DNA of 64,000 nucleotides from Amycolatopsis marina (GTDB lineage Bacteria; Actinomycetota; Actinomycetes; Mycobacteriales; Pseudonocardiaceae): contig NZ_FOKG01000006.1 in NCBI RefSeq assembly GCF_900111885.1, positions 124,001 through 188,000 on the forward strand, read 5' to 3'. Positions 27,074 to 38,356 of this stretch are shown here, piece by piece (position 1 is the stretch's first letter; every line of letters begins with the position of its first letter). Both the position numbers and the translations under genes were made by a program. The notes beneath the pieces are model-generated. The model worked only from the letters and a program-made list of their open reading frames with translations, searched no databases and was not told the DNA's origin.

Positions 27074-27106
27074 TAGCTTGGTATCAAGTAACTTGATGGC
27101 AAGCTA
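27074..27106 (+). promoter_or_regulatory. 33-bp two-layer palindromic operator, MarR type
   Basis: The inner dyad ATCAAGT-A-ACTTGAT (27083-27097) is perfect and is framed by a second perfect pair, TAGCTTG (27074-27080) and CAAGCTA (27100-27106). It lies 17 nt before the start of the DUF6506-like gene. The MarR-family gene at 27732 is the natural candidate for the bound protein. Confidence 0.7.
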
Positions 27107-27122
27107 ATTCTGGAGGGACGTC

Positions 27123-27725
27123 ATGGGCGGATTCGCCGAGGCTTTCATCTTCCTGCAGGCCGGCTCGGACCCGGTGAAGGACCGAGTCGTGCATGAGCAC
27201 TCCGGCGACAGGACGCTCCTGGTCTGGGTGCCGGACGGGCAGGCAGCCGCACGTGTCTCGGCCGAACTGGCCGAAGCGGGTGTCCGGTTGATCGAGCTGT
27301 ACCGGGGATTCGGTCTGGACGCGGCGGCACAGGTCATGACCGCGGTGGCAGGCCGCGCACCGGTAGGAGTGGCGGGCTTCGCGTTCGGCTCGCCCCCGGT
27401 GCCGGAACCCGGGCACTCCGTGACCATCTACGCCGCCCCGGACGCGGATCCGGCGGTGGACCGCGTCGTGCGAACCCACGCCGACGGTGGCAGCACGACC
27501 GTCGTCGGCGCGCCGGACGGCGCCGCCGCGGCCGCGGTGGCCGTCGAACTCGTCGGGCAGGGCGCAGACCTCGTGGAGATCTGCGGCGGGACCCCGCTCA
27601 CTGCGGCAGGCGAGGTGGCGGCGGCACTGGACCACCGGGTGCCGGTGAGCCTGGTCAGCTGGCCGTTCGAATCCATCGACGGAGCTGCCGCCTACAAGGC
27701 CGCGTTCGAGGCCACGTCCGGATAA
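27123..27725 (+). CDS. Duplicated DUF6506-like protein
   Basis: A 200-residue protein built from two similar halves, about 1-97 and 98-198. Each has the order: strand (AFIFLQAG / SVTIYAAP), DP-x-x-DRVV-x-x-H, a central VWVPDG or VGAPDG turn, a helix with V-x-ELA/ELVGQGA, L-I/V-E-x-x-x-G, and VPVGVAGFAF or VPVSLVSWPF. The pattern resembles DUF6506, normally one copy of about 100 residues. Function is unknown. A 33-bp palindromic operator lies just upstream, so expression is probably induced. It converges on the MarR gene with 6 nt between the stops. Confidence 0.65.
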   Translation: MGGFAEAFIFLQAGSDPVKDRVVHEHSGDRTLLVWVPDGQAAARVSAELAEAGVRLIELYRGFGLDAAAQVMTAVAGRAPVGVAGFAFGSPPVPEPGHSVTIYAAPDADPAVDRVVRTHADGGSTTVVGAPDGAAAAAVAVELVGQGADLVEICGGTPLTAAGEVAAALDHRVPVSLVSWPFESIDGAAAYKAAFEATSG

Positions 27726-27731
27726 CCGCGG

Positions 27732-28271
27732 TCACCGGGCCTCATCCTGCGCGAGTAGCTGTTTGAGGGTGGCTGTCAGCGTGTCGCGCTGTGCGCCGTC
27801 GATCGGTTCGAGAAACTCCTCGTCGGCCGCCAGCACCGCGGTGAGGGCGTGCTCGGCGAGCTGTTCCCCGCGCTCGGTGAGCCGGACGAGCACACCCCGG
27901 CGGTCACCGGGGTCGCCGCGCCGTTCGACGAGGCCCAGCCGTTCCAGGCGGTCGAGACGCGTCGTCATCGCGCCGGAGGTGATGAGCGCCGACCTGGCGA
28001 GGTCCTTCGGGTTGGTGCCGTCGGCCTGACCCAGGCGCCGCAGCGTGTTCACCACGTCGAAGTCGCCGTAGCTCAGCCCGAGCGGGCGCAGGGCGGACAC
28101 CAGCTTGCGCTGGATGTGTTCGGCGGTCAGCAGCAACCGGCCGATGACGTGCAGTGCGCTCGCGTCCAGGTCCGGATCCCGCCGGGCCCATTCGGCGATC
28201 ATCCGGTCAACGGCGTCACCGACGTCGGCGGGGTTCTCACGCTCGCCGGGTTCGTCGTGTTCGGCAGGCAT
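27732..28271 (-). CDS. MarR-family transcriptional regulator
   Basis: A 179-residue MarR protein. The winged helix runs from LSYGDFDVVNTLRRLGQADG through NPKDLARSALITSGAMTTRL, DRLERLGLVERRGDPGDRRG and VLVRLTERGEQL; the DRR in the wing tip is the DNA-contacting motif. Helices before and after form the dimer interface. It is the last gene of a minus-strand unit with the ATP-grasp and 110-residue genes, 6 nt after the former. The palindrome at 27074-27106 is its likely operator. Confidence 0.92.
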   Translation of the reverse strand: MPAEHDEPGERENPADVGDAVDRMIAEWARRDPDLDASALHVIGRLLLTAEHIQRKLVSALRPLGLSYGDFDVVNTLRRLGQADGTNPKDLARSALITSGAMTTRLDRLERLGLVERRGDPGDRRGVLVRLTERGEQLAEHALTAVLAADEEFLEPIDGAQRDTLTATLKQLLAQDEAR

Positions 28272-28277
28272 GGTTCG

Positions 28278-29162
28278 CTACCCGCCGAGCCGGGCGCGGA
28301 CCGCGGAGGCGAACCGCGGCGCCGCGGCCGGTTCGGCGTGCCGGAAGCCGAGCGAGGGTTCGGTGAGTTCCAGTTCCAGCAGCGCGGGGCGACCGTCGTC
28401 GGCGATGACGAGGTCCACCCGGGCGTACAGCAGATCCGAGCGACGCAGGCGGAGCAGCCCGGCCGCCGCGTCGAGCGCGTCCTCGGCCAGCTTTCGCCGT
28501 GCCGGGTCCGGCGTGGCGACGCCCAGCCGTTCCGACACGAAGAGCCCGGTCCCGTCCACCTCGCTCCCGGTGAGCATGGCGCCTTTGGTGAAGGCGTGCG
28601 AGAAGACTCCGCCGAGGAACACCAGCGCGGTCTCGCCCTCGCTGTCCACAGCGGATTGGTACGGCTGCAGCAGCACGGTGTGGCCCGCGCCGTGCAGGAC
28701 CTCGAGGTGTGCCCTGGCCGCGTCGAAGGACGCCGCCGCGAATCTCGCCGCACCGATCGAGCCGACGCCCACGGCAGGCTTCAGCACGAACTCGGTGTCC
28801 GGCCAGTGTGGCGTGCTTCCCGGCGACAGCAGCTCGGTCGGCACGATCGACACCCCGGCCCCGGCCAGCTCGGCGAGGTAGGTCTTGTCGGTGTTCCAAC
28901 GCGCGACCGGTGCCGGGTTGCACAGGCCTGGGACCGAGTCGCACCAGTCGAGAAACTCCGTGCGCCGGTCCGGATAGTCCCAGGTCGCGCGCAGCACCAC
29001 GAGGTCGGCCGCCGCGAAGTCGATGTGCGGATCGTCCCAGCGCGCCCATTCGGCGGTCACGCCCAGTTCGCGTAGTGCCGCCACGGCGGCGGACTCGTCG
29101 CCGTCGCCCTCGGGGAGCTTCGCGCAGCCCGCGAGGACGACCTTCGGGGTCGCGGCCGTCAC
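28278..29162 (-). CDS. RimK/glutathione-synthetase-like ATP-grasp ligase
   Basis: A 294-residue ATP-grasp protein. Recognisable parts: an N-terminal WDDPHIDFAAADLVVLRATW segment, WDYPDRRTEFLDW, NPAPVARWNTDKTYL, the ATP-binding LKPAVGVGSIGAARF, and the metal-binding end DLLYARVDLVIADDG followed by LLELELTEPSLGF. Such proteins join a carboxylate to an amine or thiol with ATP. Substrates are unknown. The GTG start at 29162 overlaps the preceding stop by GTGA. The operon context with MarR suggests a role in producing or tagging a small molecule, but that is inference. Confidence 0.85.
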   Translation of the reverse strand: MTAATPKVVLAGCAKLPEGDGDESAAVAALRELGVTAEWARWDDPHIDFAAADLVVLRATWDYPDRRTEFLDWCDSVPGLCNPAPVARWNTDKTYLAELAGAGVSIVPTELLSPGSTPHWPDTEFVLKPAVGVGSIGAARFAAASFDAARAHLEVLHGAGHTVLLQPYQSAVDSEGETALVFLGGVFSHAFTKGAMLTGSEVDGTGLFVSERLGVATPDPARRKLAEDALDAAAGLLRLRRSDLLYARVDLVIADDGRPALLELELTEPSLGFRHAEPAAAPRFASAVRARLGG

Positions 29163-29491
29163 TGGCGCAGCAGGGAGCGACCCATTTTGCGGCGGTGCTC
29201 CGAACTGATCCGGGTGGCGTTCACCGTCTCCGGGTCCCATTCGGCGGACTCCAGGTCGTCCACCGCCGCCACCAGCGCCTCACCCGCGCTGACACTGGGC
29301 ACCACGACGTCACCGAGCGCGCCGTCCGCACCGACCAGCACCACACGGGCACCGGCGCGGCCGAGGTACTCCACCACGGCCTTCGACGGCTTGCCGTGTT
29401 CGGCGACGAAGTTCTTGGCCGCCGAAAGGTGCCCCGGCCGGAACGTGGTCTGGATCTTGGTCTGCTCGGTCTGCTCGCTCTGTTCAGCCAC
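29159..29491 (-). CDS. Conserved small actinobacterial protein, unknown function
   Basis: A 110-residue soluble protein. After a Gln/Glu-rich start (about 1-12) it contains TTFRPGHLSAAKNFVAEHGK, a strand with ARVVLVGADGALGDVVVPS, and a basic end (SSEHRRKMGRSLLRQ). No catalytic motif is seen and I do not recognise the family. It is the first gene of the unit with the ATP-grasp ligase and MarR, with a four-base overlap. It is divergent from the quinone oxidoreductase gene. Confidence 0.65.
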   Translation of the reverse strand: MAEQSEQTEQTKIQTTFRPGHLSAAKNFVAEHGKPSKAVVEYLGRAGARVVLVGADGALGDVVVPSVSAGEALVAAVDDLESAEWDPETVNATRISSEHRRKMGRSLLRQ

Positions 29492-29617
29492 GTACCGGAG
29501 TGTAGAGGTCCAGCCCCTGGGAGGTGGAACATCGTGGTCGCGGCCATAGTTGTACGCGGTGTCCTAATTGAAAACTCAGCATGATCGGTGCTTGTCAGAA
29601 GACAACGAGGAGGACGT

Positions 29618-30589
29618 ATGCCCACTGCGGTACAGGTTCGGCAGACCGGCGGACCCGAGGTGCTGGAGGCCGGCGAGGTCGAGGTCGGCGACCCCGGGCA
29701 GGGGCAGTTGCTGATCGAGGTGGCCGCCGCGGGCGTCAACTACATCGACACCTACCAGCGTTCCGGGCTCTACCCGCTCGACCTGCCGACCGTGCTCGGC
29801 CTCGAGGGCGCGGGCTCCGTCGTCGCCGTGGGCGAGGGTGTCACGGACTTCTCGGCGGGCGATCGGGTCGCGTGGCAGGGAGTGCCCGGTAGCTACGCGC
29901 AGCGCGTCCTGGTGCCCGCCGCCTCGGCCGTCCGGGTGCCCGACGGCGTCACCGACGAGGTCGCGGCGGCCACCCTGCTGCAGGGCATCACCGCGCACTA
30001 TCTCGCCGCCTCCACCCACCCCGTTCAGGACGGGGACACGGTGCTGGTGCACGCGGCGGCGGGCGGGGTCGGGCTGCTGCTCACCCAGTTGGCGAAGGCC
30101 AGGGGCGCGCGAGTCATCGGCACGGTGTCGACGGCGGAGAAGGAGTCGCTGGCCAGGGAGGCGGGCGCGGACGAGGTCATCCGCTACACCGAGACCGACT
30201 TCGCGGAACGGACCCGCGAGCTGACCGAAGGCGATGGCGTCGCGGCGGTCTACGACGGGGTCGGGCAGTCCACCTTCGACGGCAGCCTGGCGAGCCTGCG
30301 GCCACGCGGAGTGCTGGCGCTGTTCGGCGCGGCCAGCGGTCCGGTGCCACCGGTCGACCCGCAACGGCTCAACGCGGCCGGTTCGGTCTACCTGACCCGG
30401 CCGTCGATCGGCGCCTACACCCGCACCCGGGAGGAACTCGACTGGCGCGCGGGCGAACTGTTCGGCGCGATCACCGAGGGCACGCTGAAGATTCGCATCG
30501 GCGGCACATACCCGCTGGCCGAAGCCCGCCGCGCGCACGAGGACCTCGAGGGCCGACGCACCACGGGCAAGCTCCTTCTGCTGCCATGA
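29618..30589 (+). CDS. qor: NADPH:quinone oxidoreductase (zeta-crystallin family, MDR)
   Basis: A 323-residue medium-chain dehydrogenase without the zinc-binding cysteines. Family features: VNYIDTYQRSGLYPLDLPTV, LGLEGAGSVVAVG, the Rossmann motif HAAAGGVGLLLTQLA, and YDGVGQSTFDGSL. Qor enzymes reduce quinones with NADPH in one-electron steps. ATG 29618 follows a GAGGAGGA SD. It is transcribed towards fkpB-like gene 30672 and shares a strong hairpin terminator with it. Confidence 0.93.
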   Translation: MPTAVQVRQTGGPEVLEAGEVEVGDPGQGQLLIEVAAAGVNYIDTYQRSGLYPLDLPTVLGLEGAGSVVAVGEGVTDFSAGDRVAWQGVPGSYAQRVLVPAASAVRVPDGVTDEVAAATLLQGITAHYLAASTHPVQDGDTVLVHAAAGGVGLLLTQLAKARGARVIGTVSTAEKESLAREAGADEVIRYTETDFAERTRELTEGDGVAAVYDGVGQSTFDGSLASLRPRGVLALFGAASGPVPPVDPQRLNAAGSVYLTRPSIGAYTRTREELDWRAGELFGAITEGTLKIRIGGTYPLAEARRAHEDLEGRRTTGKLLLLP

Positions 30590-30626
30590 ACGGGGAATGC
30601 TGAACCAGAGCGTCACGTGAAAGAAA

Positions 30627-30657
30627 GGCGGTGCAGCGTGTCGCACGCTGCACCGCC
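30627..30657. terminator. Bidirectional hairpin terminator between qor and the FKBP gene
   Basis: A perfect 14-bp stem (GGCGGTGCAGCGTG and its complement, 30627-30640 and 30644-30657) with a TCG loop lies between the two convergent genes. No long T-run follows, as is usual in high-GC actinobacteria. Confidence 0.85.
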
Positions 30658-30671
30658 GATCGTGTACTGGC

Positions 30672-31259
30672 TCAGGCGGGCGTGACCTTCACGGCGTCGA
30701 CGACGAAGACGAGCGTCTCGTTGGCCGCGATGCCCTGTCCGCCTTCACCGTAAGCCAGGTCCGGCGGGATGACGAGCAGTCGGCGACTGCCCTCGGTGAT
30801 GCCGATCAGGCCCTGGTTCCAGCCGTCGATGACCGGGGACTGACCCAGGTTCTCCAGGGGGAAGGTCTCACCACGCTCGAACGAGTTGTCCTTGACCTCG
30901 CCGTCGGACCAGGTCTTGAGCTTGTAGTTCACCTCGACGGTGCTGCCCTCGGTGGCCTCGGGGCCGTCACCCTCGCTGAGGTCCTCGGAGATCAGCTCCT
31001 GCGGCGGTGCGCAGTCGTCGGGGATGGTGATCTCCGGCTCCTGCCCGAAGTCACCGGTCACCTCGATGTCCTCCGCCTTGCACGCCGGTCCCTGTGCCTG
31101 CGAACTGGACGGGCTGGTGCTCGCCGATGCCGAGGCCTGCTGACTGGGCGTGGGGTCGGTGCCCGGGGGAAGGTCCGAGGGCTCCTCGTTGTTCGGGGAA
31201 CAGGCGCCCAACGCGGCAGCCGCCGCCGTCACCACGATGATCTTGCCAACTCTGCGCAT
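30672..31259 (-). CDS. FKBP-type peptidyl-prolyl isomerase lipoprotein
   Basis: A 195-residue protein from ATG 31259. A lipoprotein signal peptide ends in LGAC with C20 as the lipidated residue, then a Ser/Thr/Pro/Gln-rich linker (about 21-55). The FKBP domain fills the C-terminal half: VEVNYKLKTWSDGEVKDNSF, VIDGWNQGLIGITEGSRRLL, IPPDLAYGEGGQG and LVFVVDAVKV. It should assist protein folding on the outer face of the membrane. An upstream start at 31289 would spoil the signal peptide and is not preferred. Confidence 0.93.
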   Translation of the reverse strand: MRRVGKIIVVTAAAAALGACSPNNEEPSDLPPGTDPTPSQQASASASTSPSSSQAQGPACKAEDIEVTGDFGQEPEITIPDDCAPPQELISEDLSEGDGPEATEGSTVEVNYKLKTWSDGEVKDNSFERGETFPLENLGQSPVIDGWNQGLIGITEGSRRLLVIPPDLAYGEGGQGIAANETLVFVVDAVKVTPA

Positions 31260-31269
31260 GGCGACCACC

Positions 31270-33615
31270 TTAACCGGGCGCGGCACCATCCTTCGCCGGA
31301 CCCGACAGCGCGGGCAGCACCTCGCCCGTGTGCACTATCCCGAGCCGCTTCGTCGCCCGCGTCAGCGCGACGTAGAGGTCGTTGAGTCCCCTCGGTGACT
31401 CGGCGACGACCTCGTCCGGGCCGATCACCACCACCGAGTCGAACTCCAGGCCCTTGGCCAGCTCCACGGTCAGCAGCGACACCCGCGACTGCTCCCCCGA
31501 CAGCTCGTCGGACAGCAGCCCGTCCAGCGCGCCGGCGAGACCGTCGAGCTGTCCATGCGGGGCCAGCACCGCGACCGTGCCACCGTCCACCGCGCTCAGT
31601 TCGCCGTCGACCAGCTCACGGACGCGGCCGGGCGCCTCGGCCCGGCCCACCTCGATCTGCCACGGATCGACCCCCGCCTCCCGGACGGAGGTCGGTGCCG
31701 ACAGGTCCGGGTTCGCCTCGGCGAGCACCCGGCCCGCGACGGCCATGATCTCGGCGGGCGTTCGGTAGTTGACCGTCAGCTCGCGCAGCCGCCAGCGGTC
31801 GTCCACGTACGGGCCGAGCACGTCGTGCCAGGATGACGTGCCCGCTTCCGAGCCCGTCTGCGCCACGTCGCCGACCACCGTCATCGACCGGCTCGGGCAG
31901 CGGCGCATCAGCGAGCGCCAGTCCATCGCGGACAGTTCCTGCGCCTCGTCGATGATCACGTGCCCGAACGTCCAGCCGCGGTCCTGCGCGGCCCGCTGCG
32001 CGGCGGTGAGGTCGCTGCGCCGGTCCTGCCGCTCGGCCAGCAGTTCGGCGTCGAGGATGTCGCCGACCCGCAGCACCTCCTCGTCGATGATCTCCTCGTC
32101 CTGTTCGAGGATGTGCAGCACGCCCTCGGCGTACGCCTTCTGCTCGCGCTCCTGCCGCGCCTGCTCGGCGCGTTCCTCGGTGTCGTCCTCGCCGAGGAGT
32201 TCGGCCAGCTCGTCGAGCAGCGGCACGTCCGACGGCGTCCACGGCGAACCCGGCTCCCGCAGCAGCAGCGCCCGCTCGGCGGGTTCCAGCACAGACCCGG
32301 CCGCGCTCGCCAGCCGCTCGGCGGAGCTCAGCAGGTCGCTCAGTGTCTCCTCGGGAGTCAGCATCGGCCACAGCGTGTCCAGGGCCGCCCGCACCTTCTT
32401 GTCCTCGGCCAGTTCGGCCCGGATGGCGGCACGGTCACGGGCGTCGAGCACCTCGGCATCCGCCCGCTCGTCGGCGGCGAGCGGGATCTCGGGCAGCCCG
32501 TCGAAGACGTCACCCTCGGTGCGGGACACGGACTGGTCGGTGAGCGCGTCGAGCATACGGTCCAGGAAGATCCGTCTGGCTACGTTGTGCGGACGCTGTG
32601 AACGCCGCGCCTTGTCCCGTGCGCGCTCGGCCATCTCCCGGTGGATCGCCAGCGTCTCGCCCTCGACGTCGACCTCCAGCGGATCGTCCGGAACCACCTG
32701 CCGGTCGCGCACGGCGTCGGCCAGCACCTGGACCATGACGTCGCGGCCCTTGATCTCGGTCGCGCCCGCCGGCTCGGTGCCGTCCGCCCTGAGGCCGGGC
32801 AGCAGCGTGCCCATCGTCTTGAGCAGCACGCCGGTCTCCCCCAGCGACGGCAGCACCTGGCCGATGTAGCGCAGGAACGTCGGATTGGGCCCGACGACGA
32901 GCACGCCACGGGTGCTGAGCTGACGCCGGTACGTGTAGAGCAGGTATGCCGCCCGGTGCAGCGCGACGGCGGTCTTGCCGGTGCCGGGGCCACCCTGCAC
33001 CACGAAGACGCCGCTGAGGTCCGCACGGATGATGCGGTCCTGCTCGGCCTGGATCGTGGCGACGATGTCGGCCATCTCGCCGGTCCGCCTGCGCTCCAAC
33101 GCGGCCAGCAGCGCGGCCTCCCCCGCGAGGCCGAGGTCGTGACCCTGGTCGGCGGCCGAGAGGTCCAGGATCTCGTCGTCCACACCGACCACGCGCCTGC
33201 TGAGCGTGCGGATGTGCCTGCGGCGCACCACGCCGTCCGGCGAGGCCGCGGTGGCGAGGTAGAAGGGGCGCGCCACGGGGGCACGCCAGTCCACCAGCAG
33301 CGGGTTGTACTCGTCGTCCTCGTCGAACAGGCCGAGCCTGCCCACGTAGAACTGTTCACCGTCGCGCAGGTTCAGGCGCCCGAAGCACAGCCCCTGCTCG
33401 ACGGAGCCGAGCTGGGCGATTCGCTCGGTGTACATCGAGGTGGAGGCTTCACGTTCGGCGCGAGCCTGCGGTGTTCCCCCGGTCTGCTCCAGTGCTGTGG
33501 TCAGCCTGCGCGACGCGACCTCCCGTTCGGCGTCGAGCTTGCGGTAGAGCAGCGAGAGATACTCCTGCTCCGCGGCGATCTCGGAGTTGTCTGGTTCCCG
33601 GTCATGCGGGGACAC
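31270..33615 (-). CDS. helR: HelR/HelD-type RNA polymerase recycling ATPase
   Basis: About 780 residues. An N-terminal antiparallel coiled-coil (about 1-75) is the arm that enters the RNA polymerase channel. The split helicase-like ATPase has Walker A QGGPGTGKT (209-217), Walker B/DEAQ in HVIIDEAQELSAMDW, a motif near VNYRTPAEIMAVA and VALTRATKRLGI at the end. HelR releases polymerase, including from rifamycin, and gives tolerance in actinobacteria. Starts at TTG 33621 and GTG 33615 are both possible; neither has a clear SD. I see no rifamycin-associated element upstream, but a 20-bp palindrome sits at 33701. Confidence 0.9.
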   Translation of the reverse strand: MSPHDREPDNSEIAAEQEYLSLLYRKLDAEREVASRRLTTALEQTGGTPQARAEREASTSMYTERIAQLGSVEQGLCFGRLNLRDGEQFYVGRLGLFDEDDEYNPLLVDWRAPVARPFYLATAASPDGVVRRRHIRTLSRRVVGVDDEILDLSAADQGHDLGLAGEAALLAALERRRTGEMADIVATIQAEQDRIIRADLSGVFVVQGGPGTGKTAVALHRAAYLLYTYRRQLSTRGVLVVGPNPTFLRYIGQVLPSLGETGVLLKTMGTLLPGLRADGTEPAGATEIKGRDVMVQVLADAVRDRQVVPDDPLEVDVEGETLAIHREMAERARDKARRSQRPHNVARRIFLDRMLDALTDQSVSRTEGDVFDGLPEIPLAADERADAEVLDARDRAAIRAELAEDKKVRAALDTLWPMLTPEETLSDLLSSAERLASAAGSVLEPAERALLLREPGSPWTPSDVPLLDELAELLGEDDTEERAEQARQEREQKAYAEGVLHILEQDEEIIDEEVLRVGDILDAELLAERQDRRSDLTAAQRAAQDRGWTFGHVIIDEAQELSAMDWRSLMRRCPSRSMTVVGDVAQTGSEAGTSSWHDVLGPYVDDRWRLRELTVNYRTPAEIMAVAGRVLAEANPDLSAPTSVREAGVDPWQIEVGRAEAPGRVRELVDGELSAVDGGTVAVLAPHGQLDGLAGALDGLLSDELSGEQSRVSLLTVELAKGLEFDSVVVIGPDEVVAESPRGLNDLYVALTRATKRLGIVHTGEVLPALSGPAKDGAAPG

Positions 33616-33700
33616 GGACAAGGGCAGCCCACTTTCAAATCAGAGTGTCGATCGGCCCAGGGACCAACGACAGCGAGCCCGCCGTTGTTCCTGCCCTGCG

Positions 33701-33720
33701 GGAATTCGTCGACGAATTCC
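33701..33720. promoter_or_regulatory. 20-bp perfect palindrome between ctaB and helR
   Basis: GGAATTCGTCGACGAATTCC is perfectly self-complementary, extended by partly matching GC arms. It lies 13 nt after the ctaB stop and 86-106 nt before the helR start. It could end ctaB transcription or act as a helR operator. Confidence 0.5.
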
Positions 33721-33732
33721 GGCGGGCAGAGA

Positions 33733-34710
33733 TCAGAACGGGAGGCCGAGAACCGGGAGGCCGATCGCCGCGTCGACGGCGAGAGCGCAGAACACGATCA
33801 TCAGATACGTGTTCGAGCGGTGGAACAGCGCCATCGGCTTGGTCTCGACGCCACGGCCGACAGCGGCGCGCAGCCGGTGCGCGTAGAAGAGGAACCAGGC
33901 GCCCGCCACCACGGCGAAGGTGGTGTAGAGCCAACTCGTCGCCGGGGCGAGCAGCAGCGTCCAGCCCACCATCACCCACGAGTAGATGACGATCTGCTTC
34001 GCGACGTGCTCCGGTGTGGCCACGACCGGCAGCATCGGCACGCCTGCGCGCTCGTAGTCCTCGCGGTACTTCATCGCCAGCGCCCACGTGTGCGGCGGCG
34101 TCCAGAAGAAGATCACGCCGAACATCACCAGCGCGGGCCATTCCACCGTCCCGGAGACGGCGGACCAGCCGATGACGACCGGCATGCATCCGGCGGCGCC
34201 GCCCCACACCACGTTCTGCGGCGTGCGGCGCTTGAGCACCAGTGTGTAGACGAAGATGTAGAACAGGATCGTCGCGACCGCGAGGATCGCCGACAACAGG
34301 TTCACCGTCAGCGCGAGCACCGCGAACGAGGCCGCCCCGAGTGCGAGGCCGAAGATCAGCGCGCCGCGCTGCGGCACCGAGTCCCGCACCAGCGGCCTGC
34401 GCTTGGTGCGCTTCATCACCTTGTCGATATCGGTGTCGATCACACAGTTCAGCGCGTTCGCACTGCCGGCGGCCATCGTGCCGCCGACGAGCGTGGCCAG
34501 CACCAGCCATGGCGACGGAATCTCCCTGCCCGCGAGGAACATCGCGGGGATGGTGGTCACCAGCAGGAGCTCGATCACCCGTGGCTTGGCCAGCGCCGCA
34601 TACGCACCCACCACCTGCCGGACACCACGCCTGCCGGGTGTCTCGGCGACGGAAGGTGCGTCAGCGCCAGTGCTGTCACCGCGGCCGTGCGCGGCGTCCA
34701 CCAACGACAT
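33733..34710 (-). CDS. ctaB: Protoheme IX farnesyltransferase (heme O synthase)
   Basis: A 325-residue UbiA-family prenyltransferase with about nine membrane spans. The first Asp-rich motif is [20 protein letters not shown] and the second lies near [16 protein letters not shown]. It farnesylates heme b to heme O, which CtaA then oxidises. The N-terminal 30 residues are polar. ATG 34710. It is divergent from tkt with 374 nt between, the usual actinobacterial ctaB-tkt arrangement. Confidence 0.95.
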   Translation of the reverse strand: MSLVDAAHGRGDSTGADAPSVAETPGRRGVRQVVGAYAALAKPRVIELLLVTTIPAMFLAGREIPSPWLVLATLVGGTMAAGSANALNCVIDTDIDKVMKRTKRRPLVRDSVPQRGALIFGLALGAASFAVLALTVNLLSAILAVATILFYIFVYTLVLKRRTPQNVVWGGAAGCMPVVIGWSAVSGTVEWPALVMFGVIFFWTPPHTWALAMKYREDYERAGVPMLPVVATPEHVAKQIVIYSWVMVGWTLLLAPATSWLYTTFAVVAGAWFLFYAHRLRAAVGRGVETKPMALFHRSNTYLMIVFCALAVDAAIGLPVLGLPF

Positions 34711-35084
34711 TTCGCTCCCAGCAGTCAGATCGGGTCGAGCCCAGCCCCGCCGCAGCAGCGTCGGGGGCGTGGTGTCGCCCGCCGCTAGAGGGGGTCGGTG
34801 CTCCTGGTGATCGTAGTTGGGGGGTTTGGCCGACACGCTCGCGGGGCAGCCAACACCGGGGTGGCCGAGTGCCCACCCGTCGCCTCCGGCGAGCGGGGAC
34901 ACACAGACCTACTAGGCTGGCCGCGTCGAGTCGCGACGTGCTGAAACACGCGGCGCGAAGGACGAGCGAGCCCGCTTCGGGATCGATTAAGGTGTGTGGC
35001 GTACGGCCCCCGGCCCTCCAGCCCCGGCCGCGCGACCACAGTGTGACGATGATGACGTTCTAGCAGACCAGGAGTGCGAGTTCA
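34711..35084. other. Divergent ctaB / tkt intergenic region
   Basis: 374 nt with no credible gene. It must hold promoters for both directions. Hexamers resembling -10 boxes on the plus strand are TAGGCT (34913-34918) and TAAGGT (34988-34993), but neither has a clear -35. No riboswitch-like or strong dyad structure was recognised. Confidence 0.5.
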
Positions 35085-37196
<2,112 letters not shown>

Positions 37197-37232
37197 GAGA
37201 GCTCCACAACCCGACGTGAAGGGGATGACGTC

Positions 37233-38348
37233 ATGAGCACCACCGATCGGCTGGGCCGGCTGTCCGAGGCCGGTGTCTCGATCTGGCTCGACGACCTGTC
37301 CAGGGAGCGACTGAACTCCGGCAACCTCGCGGAGCTCATCCGGGACAAGCACGTCGTCGGAGTCACCACCAACCCCACGATCTTCGCGGGTGCGTTGTCC
37401 GCGGGAGACGCCTACAACGACCAGGTCCGTGCGCTCGCCGAGCGCGACGCCGACCTGCACGCGGCCGTGCGGGAACTGACCACCACCGACGTCCGCAATG
37501 CCGCCGACCTCTTCCGGGACGTCTACAACGCCACCAACGGCGTCGACGGCCGGGTTTCCATCGAGGTGGACCCCGGCCTCGCGAAGGACACCGAGAAGAC
37601 GGTGGCCGAGGCACAGGACCTGTGGAAGACGGTCGACCGGCCGAACATCTTCGTGAAGATCCCGGCCACCGAAGAGGGCCTGCCCGCGATCACCAGGACA
37701 CTGGCCGAGGGCATCAGCGTGAACGTGACGCTGATCTTCTCCGTCGAGCGCTACCGCGCGGTCATCGACGCCTTCTTCGCCGGGCTCGAGCAGGCCAAGG
37801 CCAACGGCCACGACCTGCGCGGGATCCAGTCGGTGGCGTCGTTCTTCGTGTCCCGTGTGGACGCCGAGGTCGACAAGCGGCTGGAGGCCATCGGCACCGA
37901 GGAAGCCCTCGCCCTGCGTGGCGAGGCGGCGATCGCGAACGCCCGGCTGGCATACGCGGCCTACGAGGAACTGTTCGCCACCGAGCGGTGGCAGGCGCTG
38001 CAGGCGCAGGGCGCGAGCCCGCAGCGTCCGCTGTGGGCGTCCACCGGTGTGAAGAACCCGGAGTACTCCGACACCCGCTACGTCGACCAGCTCGTGGTCG
38101 CGAACACGGTGAACACGATGCCGGAGAAGACCCTCTTCGCGGCGGCCGACCACGCCGAGATCAGTGGCGACACGGTGAGCGGCACCGCGGGGCGGGCCCA
38201 GGAGATCTTCGACAAGCTCGAAGCCGCGGGGATCGACGTCACCGACGTCTTCCTGACCCTGGAGAACGAGGGCGTGGAGAAGTTCGACAAGTCGTGGGCC
38301 GAACTGCTGGACACGGTCAACGGCCAGCTCGAGCAGGCCAGGAGCTGA
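37233..38348 (+). CDS. tal: Transaldolase
   Basis: A 371-residue TIM-barrel aldolase of the actinobacterial/cyanobacterial long type. The Schiff-base lysine is K142 in [26 protein letters not shown] near 44-55 and [20 protein letters not shown] complete the fold signature. It transfers dihydroxyacetone units between sugar phosphates. ATG 37233 follows GAAGGGGATG, 36 nt after tkt. Confidence 0.97.
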   Translation: MSTTDRLGRLSEAGVSIWLDDLSRERLNSGNLAELIRDKHVVGVTTNPTIFAGALSAGDAYNDQVRALAERDADLHAAVRELTTTDVRNAADLFRDVYNATNGVDGRVSIEVDPGLAKDTEKTVAEAQDLWKTVDRPNIFVKIPATEEGLPAITRTLAEGISVNVTLIFSVERYRAVIDAFFAGLEQAKANGHDLRGIQSVASFFVSRVDAEVDKRLEAIGTEEALALRGEAAIANARLAYAAYEELFATERWQALQAQGASPQRPLWASTGVKNPEYSDTRYVDQLVVANTVNTMPEKTLFAAADHAEISGDTVSGTAGRAQEIFDKLEAAGIDVTDVFLTLENEGVEKFDKSWAELLDTVNGQLEQARS

Positions 38349-38356
38349 CGCCCCAG

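Noticed and set aside
33616..33732. Rifamycin-associated element upstream of helR
   Set aside because: I looked for the expected GC-rich dyad near the start and did not find it; only an unrelated 20-bp palindrome is present.
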